In this document: in pieces, positions 22,659 to 33,545 of the stretch | How positions within the stretch are numbered: the first letter of the stretch is position 1 | Layout: every line of letters starts with the position of its first letter | From: Immersiella caudata | Taxonomy: Eukaryota; Ascomycota; Sordariomycetes; Sordariales; Lasiosphaeriaceae | Reading direction: 5' to 3' | Length of the DNA stretch: 64,000 bases | Assembly: GCA_030512335.1 (NCBI GenBank) | Contig: JAULSU010000005.1 | Coordinates: 496,001-560,000, forward strand | Notes under the pieces: generated by a model | What the model saw: the letters and a program-made list of their open reading frames with translations, nothing else | Told to the model about the DNA's origin: nothing | Database searches by the model: none | Translations under genes and position numbers: made by a program

Positions 22659-23873
22659 CTAATCATCAAGGTCCATACTCTTCCGGTCGTCGCCATTAGC
22701 GCCGTTCTCACGGCGGTCGCGATCATCGCGGTCCCTGTCACGATCACGCTCATCCTTGACGTCGCGGTCGCGATCACTGTACGCACGTCAGTAACATCCT
22801 CGGTCGTTCAAGGGCAGGGAACGTACCGGTCCGGGCTGCGCGAGCGATCGCGGGTATCACGGCGGTCACGGTCGTAGTCGCGGTCCCTGTCACGACGATC
22901 GTCCTTACGCGGTGAGTAGTCGCGAGTGCTGCGACGAGGGCTGGGCGAACGACGACGAGGAGAGCGCCGAGCCCCGCGGTCACCACGATCGCTACCGCGG
23001 TCACCACGATCGCCACGGTCGCCACGGTCCCTGTCACTACGGTCGAACCGCCACGAAGCCGAGGGAGGGGTACGAGCCCACTAGAGACTGTTAGCTCTGA
23101 AGGCTAACATTCTTCCGCAAGTTGCTCACCTCGATCTTCAGGATGTCGTCACGACCAATGCGCTTGTTGTGCATGTCATGATACGCCTCATCTGCGTCCC
23201 GACGATCCTCATACTCAACAAACGCGAAGCTGTCCCAGTGTCAGTGCCACCCACACCGGCCGTTCCGGTGGATACTCACAGCCTGCTGCTGGCCGACCGC
23301 GGTGCCGGAATATCGCAGCGGACCAGTCTGCCATAGCTATACCCAACGAGTCAGCCGCTGCTCGGGATGCACGGAACGTGGACAAAAAGGCGTCTCTTCG
23401 CTGGCGCACACGATCAAGCTCTCGAAACCGATGCCACGCTTGGCAGGCGACTCGCCCGGGGTAACGAGGAGGATAAACGAGTCTTCGCCGACCGCTCGAT
23501 CGATGGGATGGGGACGAGGGCGCGATCGGGGAGAGGCTCGAGCGGATGCATCATCACGGGGGATGTGCCATGGGTGGCGGGCGAAGGGCGACGGACGCAG
23601 GAGGACGCGAGGTAGAGAGGAATGAGAAGACGCAGTAGCAGCGACAAGGGCGAGAGGGGGGGCTCGGCGACGGGGTTGGAGGAGGGTCTGGACGATGAGG
23701 GGGGACGAGGAGAATGGAGGTTTCGAGGACCGGACCCGAAGCCGACGGTTCGAGTCATCGCCGAGGTGGTGCTAGACGTGGACGTACCGCTCGAATTCGT
23801 ACGCGAGGTCGCGCGCGCGAGTGCCGTGGCTGAAGCCGGACACGTAAAGGGTCGTGCCGCTGCGAGACGACAT
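22659..23873 (-). CDS. SR-type pre-mRNA splicing factor
   Basis: RNA-binding splicing regulator. Exons (minus): 23873-23788, 23336-23280, 23229-23130, 23080-22827, 22776-22659; 204 residues, all phases agree. One RRM occupies residues about 7-80, with RNP2 LYVSGF and RNP1-like FAFVEYED. The rest is an Arg/Ser/Asp-rich tail with ARRSPRRRSPSPRRS and many RD/DRD repeats, the hallmark of SR proteins and their RD variants. It resembles fungal Srp1/Srp2-type proteins; the exact orthologue is uncertain. Intron 1 is 451 bp, unusually long for this locus; long conserved introns in SR genes often take part in autoregulated alternative splicing, which would be worth checking here. Confidence 0.92.
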
Positions 23874-24352
23874 GGTGATGCTTGATGATGATTCCCAGCC
23901 TCAGGATTGGTGTCAATTGTCAATTGTCAAACCGCGACAGTGGCGAGCCAGCAGCCTCGAGCGGTGAGATTCTTGCACGGCGTGCGAGTAAAAGAAAATC
24001 GCAGGAAAGAGGTGAGAGCCCCCGCAGTTCAGATGCCGAGAAACAAATGGTTCAAGGCAGGTGGAGTTTGGGTGGTGGTGAAGCAGTGCGAAAGGAAGAA
24101 AGTGGTGACCAGCGAAGAAGCCTTCGAAGGCGGCGTGAGCGGCCCACTGTTTTCACGCCACATGATTGGACGGCGCATTTGCAGCCCCACTATGCAGGGA
24201 GCTTGGATCTTCTTCCTGGGTTTCACGTCACTGAATCCAATTCACCAAATTCGGCCCCAAGTCAATGGACGCTCAGCACCACTCCAGACAGCCTGAAGTG
24301 GGTTGATTCACCAGATGCGTATCTGCGCATGCGCGTATCTACAGCCACCATA
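23874..24352. other. Intergenic, no gene seen
   Basis: 5' flank of the SR-protein gene and 3' flank of the sterol acyltransferase. A direct repeat GTCAATTGTCAATTGTCAA lies at about 23911-23929. Confidence 0.55.
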
Positions 24353-26471
24353 TCATAGAATTAGATACAAGCTGCACAGGATGCTCGGCCCCGTGAATAT
24401 TCCAAGCCAGAACATCATATTCCCAAGCGTCGCTTGATGCCGGAGCCACTTTGTCCTGCTCAAACGCACCAACTGCAAACGGAATCACGTCAGCCAACGC
24501 CTCAGCATCACAGGTCAAGAACGGACGAAGTCTTACCGGCAGCTGACACATCTGCAGAAACAGCAGATATCCCCTCAGCTTCTTGAAAATGCACCACATC
24601 ACTAGCTCATGCACACACGCCGACAGGAAGAAGGTGATCAGCGTCGCCGTGTGCTTGTCCACCTTCATTGCCGATATTGAGCTGTGATAGACATGTCGCA
24701 GCAAGAAGTTGTGCACGGGTCGATTCCAGTCCCGCGCAAACTGGTCCCACGAGACGGAATTCCACCATGCGTCGTAGAAGCTGCGGTCAGCAAAGTACGT
24801 AATCTCGGCCAGAAAGTTGAGAATGGTCTCCCAGATGAGGTACCACGCCAGCAAATACTCCATCATGAAGGGGAAGACCAGCTCGGAGAGCATCCATGGG
24901 AACTCCTGGAAGCGCGCGGCGAGTGGAACACCCTGCTCCTTCATGCGGACCGTATCCATGACGACGGGGTAGATAAATGCCTGCGAGATCATGATCATGA
25001 CGAAAATAACTCCAAAGCAAGCGGCGATCTTCTCAGCGGCGTAATAGAGGTTGATCCCTTCCGACCTGGGGTACTCGAGCTCGTACACCAGCGTCGGCAG
25101 GACGGTGAACTCGTAGTGGTTGCCGAGAGTGAGGTTATTCGGGTACGCACGCTCAGGGGTGGTCGCCTTTCCCTTGAGTTCGTCTGAGAGGGCATCGATC
25201 TCCCACTTGAGGATCCGCTCAAACACATGGACTTGCTCCTCGTCAAGGGGCTCGCCGGAGCCAATAGCCGCGGCAACCTTATCGATATCTGGAACCTTTT
25301 CCTCCGAAATCGACATCCTCCTCTCGCGGTACTCATGGGCTGAAGGAATCCTCGAAAGATGTGTCGTTGAAACCGCTGAAGCCAGCGGTTCCGTCTGTGA
25401 GGGCGACCGGACCGGCGAAACCCGTTCTAGTTCTTTCAGCTTCGACAGCAAATGCATCCGCGTCTTGTACACCGAGGAGAGGTACCCGTTGTAGAAGGCA
25501 TATGAATGCTGTTTCATGAGCATGACAATGCCATGCATCACGAAGAACACGGTATGCGACCACGGCCAGTCCCTGACAAGCGTCAACTGCACCACCATCC
25601 CGATAAATATCGTTTGCCACACCTGACCCCATCAGCATTACCCGTTTCCCATCTCAACACAGGGGCACTCACATTCTGCAAAACCCACCCCATTCCATCC
25701 CAGTCGACCCAACCCGCCCAAACCGCCCTCTGTAACACCCAACCCACCCCTGTAAACCCTGTGAAGATGTCAGCTCATCATCCATCTCAAAAGCACACTC
25801 TCTCCTGCGGGACAAAACATACCGCACATAGCCCCGTCCGCAACCAACAACACAATCACATCCCTCTTAAACATCCCCCTCATAATCTCATTCCTCCCCA
25901 ACACATTCCCATAATTCCTCCAGTTATCCACGCCAATCTTCACCACGAAAAAAAACACCGCCATCCAGAATAGAGTGAAGAAGCCATGAAAAGGACTATT
26001 TGCCGCTTCGTGGTTTTGTCTGTCGAATGCCGAGAATTTCCGGGTGAAGACTAGATCTGAGAATTTCGGGCGGGAGGGGCGGCGGGTTTTGTGTTCTCCA
26101 TGAGGAAGTTGAGATGGGGAGGAGAGGTGTTGGAGGGAGTGGCGGACGGCGCTGCGGATGGCGGGGTCGTTGGGGGAGGTGATGATGATGCCTCCGCCGT
26201 CGTTGGAGGTGTTAGGAGAGGTGGTGACTGTTAGGGAGAGAGTGATTTGCGGGGTGTGTTTCGTTTGCTGGCGGGTGACCATGGCGGAGGGTGAGCTGCT
26301 AAGGTTGTCGTAGTCTTCTTCGGAGGTGGCTGCCGAGGGAGGGCCTGTGATGTCGATTTCGATGTCGGGGTCTGTGTTAGTCTTGGGGCTGTCGTTGGCC
26401 GGGGTGTCGCCGTTGAGGATCTCCAAGTCGCCTTCCCCCGCCGATACCCCTTTTCCCTCCGCGTCGCTCAT
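24353..26471 (-). CDS. ARE2: Sterol O-acyltransferase (ACAT/ARE family, MBOAT)
   Basis: ER enzyme that esterifies ergosterol and related sterols with fatty acyl-CoA for storage in lipid droplets. Exons (minus): 26471-25823, 25758-25673, 25622-24537, 24472-24353; 646 residues. The first 150 residues are disordered (Ser, Thr, Pro, acidic). Multiple hydrophobic helices follow. MBOAT/ACAT landmarks: FYDAWWNSVSWDQFARDW (family heptapeptide FYxDWWN, here with Ala at the Asp position), the histidine region SACVHELVMW, and the C-terminal LVRLSRTKWL and WLGIFTGPSILCSLYLIL. The last exon is needed for this conserved ending; reading through the last intron gives an unrelated tail. ARE1 versus ARE2 cannot be separated from sequence alone. 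Confidence 0.92.
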
Positions 26472-27472
26472 CTTGCTCTCACCGGATCTTCAAACTCCGG
26501 ATGAAGTCTCAATCCAGATCACCAAGCCGGCTGACCATTGAGATCATGAAAAATCGTTGCAAAATCCCATCAAACGTCGGTCGTTACCATCTCATCCAAG
26601 ACGAGAGGTTTCGAGAGTCGGTCTAATCGGTGTGAGTGAGAAGCGGGGAGACGAATTATTGGCCAGCCGGTGAATATGCCGTGTCACCTTACCACCTCGG
26701 AACCCTTCTCAATTCTGATATACCACCGATGGCATGTAGTGCGGGGATATTGTCAAAGTCTTCGTCCCAATATGGACTGCAAGCATGGAAGAGGGACAGA
26801 ACATTGGGGAAGGTGACGAAATAAATCCACATCGCTCAGGAACGCAGTGGAAGTGGATTGTTACATGTACCCGGAAGAAACGGCAAGCGCAACGGGCTTC
26901 GGAAGACATGCAAGAACCCATGGATGCCGTTGGTCGGCCAAGCTCATCCTAGAGCCGCAGAGCCATGTCAGTCAGTCAGGCAGCGGCCATTGAGGACAAC
27001 ACCGCGTCGATGACCTGCAATAAGCAGCTCTCTCCGAGGGTTCCGAAAAGCTCGCAGTATCTTCCTACCCCTGATCAGCTCTTCATACTGGAAGCCTCGG
27101 CCATTTCTATTCCTCCAAAACGACCCCGCGCGGGTGGAAGCAACAAAGGAATCACATTCCGGCTCTGTCCCGGGTGTCGGCCGAAGTGATGTCAGACCCG
27201 GGTCCAGCGGGCCAATGCGGGTCCAAACCAACAGGGCTGCAGGTGGCGACGTTTCAATGGTGCGCAGGCACGCAGAGCCCAACTGCATCTGCTCAACGAC
27301 ATTGCAGACCTCCCGCTCAAGTTGCCAAGTCTGAATTGTCTCAATCGACTACTGCGTAGAAATGAGACTACTAGAACAATCATTGAAACACGACTGCAGA
27401 AGAAATAACCAGCTGTCCGTGGACTTTTCCGAGACCTGCCTACCACATGTCCGCTAAACGCATAGAACCCGT
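26472..27472. other. Intergenic, no gene seen
   Basis: One kilobase between two minus-strand genes. Short frames only; no domain, RNA gene or repeat recognised. Confidence 0.55.
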
Positions 27473-29611
27473 CTACTGCATCTTCTCGTGAGTCGCCATG
27501 AGCGAGCCTGTCATCTGTTAGTTTTGCTCTCCTGAAAGTTCGAAGCTGAGGAATGCTCACCGATAAAAGTCGTCACCAATCTGCTCCGGACCTGGCAAAT
27601 ATCCTCGGGCACTAGCCAGATCGTCGCCCCCATCTTTCTTGCGATACTGATGCTGAGCTTCGCGTTCAGGTAGGCGTCTTCATCTGTACGACCGGCCGTT
27701 ACGAGATCGTAGTCGACGTAGCTGCTCTTCATGCCGTTGAGCACGTCGAGCAGGAAGATGCCCGAGCCGATTGCTGGGTCCTTGAAGGATCGGATGCTGG
27801 AGCTCTTGCCGCCCTTGCGGCTCATGTCGTTCGCCCATCTGACCATCTCTGCATCCGTGATTTCACGCTTGCCTAGACGCTGGGCGAGCCCCTTCAATGT
27901 CAGGGTGATGTCCTTGCGCATCAACTGCCACACCAAGCCCAAGGTCAACATGCGCTGCCCATCGGTAATATCTGCGCCCTGGATGCCGACCAACGAGAAG
28001 CCATTCTGCTTGCCGAGCTCGATGGCGTAGTTGGTGTTCTCGACAGCCTTGAACCGCGACATCTCGCCTCCATGGGCTGGCTGCTTGTTGACATGCCGCC
28101 AGTTGACTGACCCCTTGATGACCTTGTCGTACGCTTGCAACAGAATCGTACCATCACGCAGATCGTCGAAGAGAGACTGGACAGCAGGCTGAACGTCAAG
28201 ACTGTTGAGCCAGAGAGTGAACACACGAGCCTCGCGCTCGCCCTCAGCATCAAAGTCCTCAACCTGCAGCTTCTCCTCCTCGGTGATCGGGTCGAGAGCG
28301 GGGTGCGTGTTGAACAGGTTGGCGACGAAGGCCAGGTTGAGCTTGGGGTTGCCGGCTACGAGGGAGGTGGGCGTCAAGAACTTTCGGCAGCCGAGTCGGT
28401 CCGCGTTCTGCAGCACCTGCTCTGCACGGTCAAGGAGGTCTCTTGTTTGCAGCGGCGCCCGTGTGCAGCCATACTCTGCTCCAATTTGCGCTAGAAGAAC
28501 CGTGTAGTTCTCACCGTCCTTCACGTCGCTCGAGAAGTTCTGCACCCTTCGCGGCCAGTTGGCGGCCTTGAGATGGTAGTTGAACCAGCGAAGGAGGATC
28601 TGCTCTGGCGGGAGCCTGAGGAACTGCTCCAGAGTCTCGTCCTCCTCAAGAAGCCGGTACAGCTCGGGATGGAGCTTGATATCGATCTTGCCCAGCAGAC
28701 CGCGGCGGATAATTTGCCAGATAAGCCCCAGAATGAGATGCTCGCGAACCTCCATGATATCCCCGGCACCAATATTGACAACCGAGCATCCTATACCCTT
28801 TGCCGACTCAATGACAATGTTGTTGTTCTCTGTCATGTGGAAGGCGTTCAAAGTCTTGACCTTGCGCCCGGCTACATTCAGGACACGCTCGTCGATGGTG
28901 TCGGGCACACTGTCGTTGATGAGCTTGGCCAGCACAAGACCGTCCTTGCACTCGTCGAACATCTCAAAGGTGTCGGTCGCAAAGGGGATGCGGTTGCCAA
29001 TATCTGGGTCGCCGGCCAGGACGGCATTAATGTGGCGCGTAAACTCGGTGCGCTCATCCTCGTTGATGGTGTGAGTGATGTTAGAGTTCGCGCCTTGCAC
29101 GTGGATCTTGCCAACGCTGCCCTTCGACTGGTGGCCGCCTGTCCGTTGCGAGATCACTGCCGTCGGCGCAGAGAGTGAGGTAGCAGAGGCCCTCCCTGGT
29201 GCTGCGGAGGCACCGCCGCCGCGAACCTTTGCGATAAGCTATGGCAAGGAAATGGTCAGTTCTGCCGCCGAGTCACCCGCGGGTGTGAGTCAGGACGCTT
29301 CCAGGAACGCGGGACTTACGCCGACATAATCCTCGAGCTCGACACGTCGTGAGGAGTCGAGCTCAACCTCCTTCAGCGCTTGACGCACAACGTCATAGGG
29401 CTGGCGCTCGCTTGCCTGTGTCGCCTTGATTGCTGTCGCCTCGTCAATGTACCCCTTGTCATCCACGTCGAGCTTGCGAAAGGCGTCTGCCAGCCCAAAG
29501 ATGTCGTTTTGTTGGAACTGAGGAAATTTCCTAACTCTGTCAGTCTCTATGTGCAGAAGAATAGCATCGCGCGCAACGGCTTGCGTACCTCTGGAGTTTA
29601 AGGACGTTCAT
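27473..29611 (-). CDS. SAC6: Fimbrin, actin-bundling protein
   Basis: Cross-links actin filaments in endocytic patches and the subapical actin collar. Exons (minus): 29611-29589, 29530-29320, 29238-27561, 27507-27473; 648 residues, standard for fungal fimbrin. The short first exon encodes MNVLKLQR and joins to KFPQFQQNDIFGLADAF. An EF-hand-type N-terminal region (FRKLDVDDKGYIDEATAIK) comes first, then four calponin-homology domains in two actin-binding pairs, with typical strings such as DGLVLAKLINDSVPDTID, ILLRWFNYHLKAA, VFTLWLNSLDV and GLVWQLMRKDI. The small last exon gives the conserved ending SLMATHEKMQ. The gene is divergent to the RING-like gene at 30412. Confidence 0.97.
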
Positions 29612-30411
29612 GATCGCGCGGGGTATCCGGGAACGGAGTTCGCGAAGCCAGACAAAACGGTCGCAGACGCAGTGACGATGCTGGAATAATGCGGAGAGCG
29701 ACGCTAATCGCGGTGATGGTCTCTGGCAAAGAAAGCCACAGAGACGCGCGAGACAAGAAGGTGTGGTCACAAGGCAGACCCGGTAGGCGAGCAGTCGTAT
29801 GGAGCTTTGTATGGATGCTGCAATGGAAGCTGTTGGACCTCAGACGCAACTTCCTTTGGCGGGGGCGGGGGTTCCCAAGTCCCTGGCTGCTAGCGGGCTG
29901 CACAAGCAGACTGATGTAATCCCCTCCCTGGTCGCCTGTGAGGCGCAATGGAGTTGCGTAACGGCCCAATCGCGCGTTCAGGCAGCCGAAATTCAGAGTC
30001 CACAAATGGCTGCCTCTGTTTCGCAAGAAGCTGTTAAGGACTACCTGGCCTCCCACCAGCTCCACTACGATATTTTTGTACCTCTTTAACAAGCTAGCAA
30101 ATATTTCTCTCCCATCTCAACCCAAGCCTCACCACGCCACGACAGTGACGCACTCACTCACAGAACAGGCACAGCACCCGACGAAATATCCAAACGCTCA
30201 CCAGGTCCAATTGACCTATGAGAATTGAGCTGCCTTGAATTGTGCCCAAGACCGAAACAAAAAACGTCAAGAATACGCGGTTTGTCAGGGGTCGATCAAG
30301 TACCTATCGATCTCACTCGGAAAAACACTCTCCAAACCCAGCGGCTAACTCACTGCAGGACACCAACACCCCCTTACCATCCCAGCATTAACACCCCTTA
30401 CCACCCTCACC
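29612..30411. other. Divergent promoter region, fimbrin / RING-like gene
   Basis: About 800 bp between two opposite start codons; leaders and promoters expected. CA-rich, pyrimidine-rich sequence precedes the plus-strand ATG. No gene seen. Confidence 0.55.
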
Positions 30412-31164
30412 ATGGCCGACCTCTGCAAATCCTGCTCAGAACCTCTTCTCCTCCCCGTCGACCCTGAAGACTCCGACGGGCCCTCCCCCCCCATCCCCGA
30501 TGACCTCCTCCTCCCCTGCGGCTGCCACTACCACTGGCAATGCCTCCTAGACCTCTCCGCCTCCATCCTCACAAACCACCTCTGTCCCTCCTGCTCCTCC
30601 CCCCTCCTAGTCTCTCCCCACTCGGGCTCGTCCTCATCTTCAACCTCCCCTTCCTCACGCTCCATCCCCACCCGCTACACCTCCGAAGGCGGCACCGAAG
30701 AAAACCTCAACATCCTTCCGACCCTCACCGAAGAAGCTTTTCTTGCGTCTCACCCCGAAGCCCGCCCGGCCCGCGCCATGCACATCATGGTCTCGGAAGG
30801 CGACGTCTCCGGCATAGTCGAGCTCCTCATGGACGTGGATAACGACTCCGACGTCGACATCACCGCGACACAACTCCTGCGATGGACGGATCCGCTGAAC
30901 GGGGGAAAGAGCGCACTGCATGTGGCGATTGAGGCGCAGCAGGAGGAGCCGTTTTGGTTGTTGCTATGGCTTGGGAGCGCGATGAAGGCGGATTTCTTCC
31001 CGGAGGAGATGCGGCAGGTGGGGTTGCCGAGGGGGGAGATTGGAGAGGGCGAGGATGTCAGGTTTGTGAGGGACGGGGAAGGGAGGAGGCCGAGGGATTT
31101 GCTGGTGGGGATGGGGCCGCCTTGGAGTTTGTATGTGGAGGAGTGGATGTTTCCCGAGGCGTAG
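30412..31164 (+). CDS. RING-like zinc-finger protein with ankyrin-like C-terminus
   Basis: Single-exon gene of 250 residues with a CACC-ATGG start context. The N-terminus has a RING-type Cys/His pattern: Cys5-x2-Cys8, Cys36-Gly-Cys38-His39-x-His41-x2-Cys44 and Cys58-x2-Cys61, within LLPCGCHYHWQCLLD and LCPSCSSPLL. A Ser-rich linker follows, then an acidic region and an ankyrin-like helix pair (KSALHVAIEAQQEEPFWLL). This suggests a ubiquitin ligase or other zinc-binding adaptor, but the spacing between the second and third metal pairs is long for a canonical RING, so function is inference. Codon third positions are strongly C-rich in the first two thirds. Confidence 0.82.
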   Translation: MADLCKSCSEPLLLPVDPEDSDGPSPPIPDDLLLPCGCHYHWQCLLDLSASILTNHLCPSCSSPLLVSPHSGSSSSSTSPSSRSIPTRYTSEGGTEENLNILPTLTEEAFLASHPEARPARAMHIMVSEGDVSGIVELLMDVDNDSDVDITATQLLRWTDPLNGGKSALHVAIEAQQEEPFWLLLWLGSAMKADFFPEEMRQVGLPRGEIGEGEDVRFVRDGEGRRPRDLLVGMGPPWSLYVEEWMFPEA

Positions 31165-31421
31165 GGGGCGGTTGATACATGGGATGGATCTATTTGGGCT
31201 CAGATGGGAATGGGATCTGAGAGAGGCTCTGAAGTCAAGCAAGACGGAACAAATCTTCGGTCCTCGCCCCTGGGACGATGGAAATAACATGTACATTGCG
31301 GTCAACATCTACCATCACGGACTCTTTGATGAGTGTAGCAACGTCAAACCTCTAACTAAACCATCCAAGGGTTGTGGGCAAAAAGTGAGTTTGTGGTTTT
31401 GGTCAAAAAGCCACCAATGTT

Positions 31422-31540
31422 TGACGAGAGTGGGATTCGAACCCACGCCCTTTCGGGCTACGAAACCAAGATCTCGAAAGATGGTGATGTTATTAAGGAA
31501 CTCCTTAACGTAGCGCCTTAGACTGCTCGGCCATCTCGCC
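31422..31540 (-). tRNA. tRNA-Leu(AAG) with intron
   Basis: The minus strand folds as a type II tRNA: acceptor stem GGCGAGA paired with TCTCGTC, discriminator A, D-arm from GGCCGAGCAGTCTAAGGC, anticodon stem CTACG/CGTAG, anticodon AAG at 31506-31504, long variable arm CCCGAAAGGGCG, T-arm GTGGGTTCGAATCCCAC. The A at the discriminator and the long variable arm fit leucine. Mature exons are 31540-31503 and 31463-31422. The intron (31502-31464, 39 nt) starts one base after the anticodon, the canonical nuclear position. The internal A and B boxes serve as its Pol III promoter. Confidence 0.95.
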
Positions 31541-31565
31541 TGTTGTTGCTGTTGCTGTTGCTGTG
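31541..31565. repeat. Short (GTTGCT)n repeat
   Basis: About four tandem units of GTTGCT abut the 5' end of the tRNA gene. Confidence 0.85.
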
Positions 31566-32303
31566 GGTCGAGTGAGGGTCCTCCTGGCAAAGAGTGGGTT
31601 GGCGGTTTGGTGCGAGTCAGGGGTTGATGCTGTAGTGGTGATGATCCACCCTGTGGGTAAGTATCAACTGCAGCACCCAGGCTGGCCAGGAGGAACTTCT
31701 CCTCTGCAAGAATCAATCGTCCTTGGGACTTTACCCACAACGCAAGTTTAGCAATCGCTTCAGCATCGGCATAGCGAGGACAAGGAAACAGCGTTCCGAC
31801 TTTGTACCCACAAATCTGGGCTATTTGCGCCACGAATGAATCGATTGACGATGAACATCTGAACAAGATTGAAAAAAAGTATTGAACATGGGTGCTATCG
31901 AAAACAACCCCTTGAAAGTACCGTACAGCAATGGGAATAGGTACCGTAATTAACTGCCTGATGCTGCTAGACCAGGTTTACCAATCACGGCAAATCTATT
32001 CCACCGACCGGATTCCGACCGGATGCCCGCGCCAACGGGACGGAATACCATCCAACATCCCGTCGGCATCTTAGTCACTGTTGCATTGTAAGGCGATACA
32101 AGAGATGCAAATAAGCTGATAGGAACGGGATTTGCGCCGCGAGGAAGCATTCATGATGAAACCCTTTGTAAACGCATCGTGAAGTCTTCCCGACTCCGTT
32201 TCACTCCACCATAGATATAAACCACGATGTCTCTCAGTAGTGCCCAGTCGGCATTCTCGAATCCAAACACCCAAACTGAAGCAGACAGCTTGAATTTGCT
32301 GAA
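31566..32303. other. Intergenic; promoter side of the SDR gene
   Basis: No gene seen. It contains the flank of the tRNA gene and the promoter of the oxidoreductase at 32304. Confidence 0.55.
32216..32221 (+). promoter_or_regulatory. TATA-like element of the SDR gene
   Basis: TATAAA at 32216-32221 lies 83 bp before the ATG at 32304, a plausible TATA box position. Inferred from sequence only. Confidence 0.4.
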
Positions 32304-33383
32304 ATGGCCCCCAAGATCCTGCTCACTGGCGCAACCGGCTTCATCGGCGGCACCGTCCTAACCACCCTCCTCGCCTCCCCATCCGAATCCCTCAAAACCC
32401 ACCCCATCACCATCCTGTTACGCTCATCATCAGCCGCGGCCACCCTCACCGCCACCTACGGCGACCGCGTCAAGCCCATCCTCTACTCGGGCCTCGACGA
32501 CACCGAAAAGACCACGTCCGTCGCCAGCTCTCACGACATCGTAATCAACTGTACCCTAGGCTACCACGCTCCCTCCGGCCTCGCATTGATCCGCGGCCTC
32601 GCCCAGCGCAAGGTCACCACCGGCCAGCCTGTCTGGTACATACACACCTCAGGCACATCCAACCTCGGCGACCGGCCCGTGTCAGGAAAGTACCTCCACT
32701 CCCCAGCAGACCGCTCATTCAACGATGCCACCGACGACATTTACACCTACGAAAAGACCCGCGAAGCGGCCTCACCGTACCCGCAGCGCACAGCGGAGCT
32801 AGCAGCTATCGACCTCGGTCTTGAGCTGAGCGTGTCCACCCTCATCATCATGAGCCCGCTAATCTATGGCATCGGCACGGGTCTGTTCAACAAGATGAGC
32901 GTGCAGATTCCAGCCATGGTGCGCATGGCGCTGATGACGGGGCGGTCTATCGTCCTCGGCCCCGGCTCCGGCATGTGGGACCACGTGCATGTCGAGGACA
33001 CAGCGGCTCTATACCGCGTCGTGATCGAGGCCATCGCCGAGCGCGGTGGTGAGGGTGTGCCGACGGGGAAGAGGGGGATTCTGTTTGGGGGAAATGGGTT
33101 GCACTCGTGGCGGGAGGTGGCTCAGGGGGTGGCGGATGCTTGTTTCGAAGCGGGCAAGATTGCTGATCGCACCGTGGTAAGTGTCTCTATTGCTGATGTG
33201 GCTGAGGCGGCGGCGGCTGAGTTGAATGGGATAATGGATGGGGACATAATGGAGGCGGGGTTTGCGAGCAACTCGCGCACTGTTGCGACCGTGGGAAGGA
33301 AGCTGGGCTGGGCGCCGGCTCGGGGAGAGGAGTTTTGGAGGAAGACGTTTGCTGACGATTTGAGGATGGTGTTGGAGAAGTGA
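32304..33383 (+). CDS. NAD(P)-dependent epimerase/dehydratase-like SDR
   Basis: Single-exon gene of 359 residues, extended short-chain dehydrogenase type. The Rossmann dinucleotide motif is LLTGATGFIGG (Gly9-x2-Gly12-x2-Gly15) at the N-terminus. A strand-end VINCTLGYHA and a segment WYIHTSGTSNLG correspond to the SDR active-site Ser/Thr region, followed by YTYEK as candidate YxxxK. The pattern WDHVHVEDTAALY, typical of extended SDRs acting on bulky substrates, is present at about residue 230. Substrate cannot be deduced. No neighbour suggests a pathway. Third positions are C-rich at the start and G-rich at the end. Confidence 0.85.
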   Translation: MAPKILLTGATGFIGGTVLTTLLASPSESLKTHPITILLRSSSAAATLTATYGDRVKPILYSGLDDTEKTTSVASSHDIVINCTLGYHAPSGLALIRGLAQRKVTTGQPVWYIHTSGTSNLGDRPVSGKYLHSPADRSFNDATDDIYTYEKTREAASPYPQRTAELAAIDLGLELSVSTLIIMSPLIYGIGTGLFNKMSVQIPAMVRMALMTGRSIVLGPGSGMWDHVHVEDTAALYRVVIEAIAERGGEGVPTGKRGILFGGNGLHSWREVAQGVADACFEAGKIADRTVVSVSIADVAEAAAAELNGIMDGDIMEAGFASNSRTVATVGRKLGWAPARGEEFWRKTFADDLRMVLEK

Positions 33384-33545
33384 TCGGTACATGTCACGTA
33401 AATAGACCTTGTGGTAGAAACCCTGCGGTGTATGGCTCTCTCCGGCACTGATCAAATTATGTCCCAGTTTCCTATCTACACTCATTCTACACAGAAAGTT
33501 TCCCTGAGACACCCGATATGCTCTATTTCCATCTATCTCTATCAT

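Noticed and set aside
32304..33383. Secondary-metabolite cluster around the SDR gene
   Set aside because: No backbone synthase, P450, transporter or pathway regulator is found nearby; flanks are a tRNA, a RING-like gene and a lipase.
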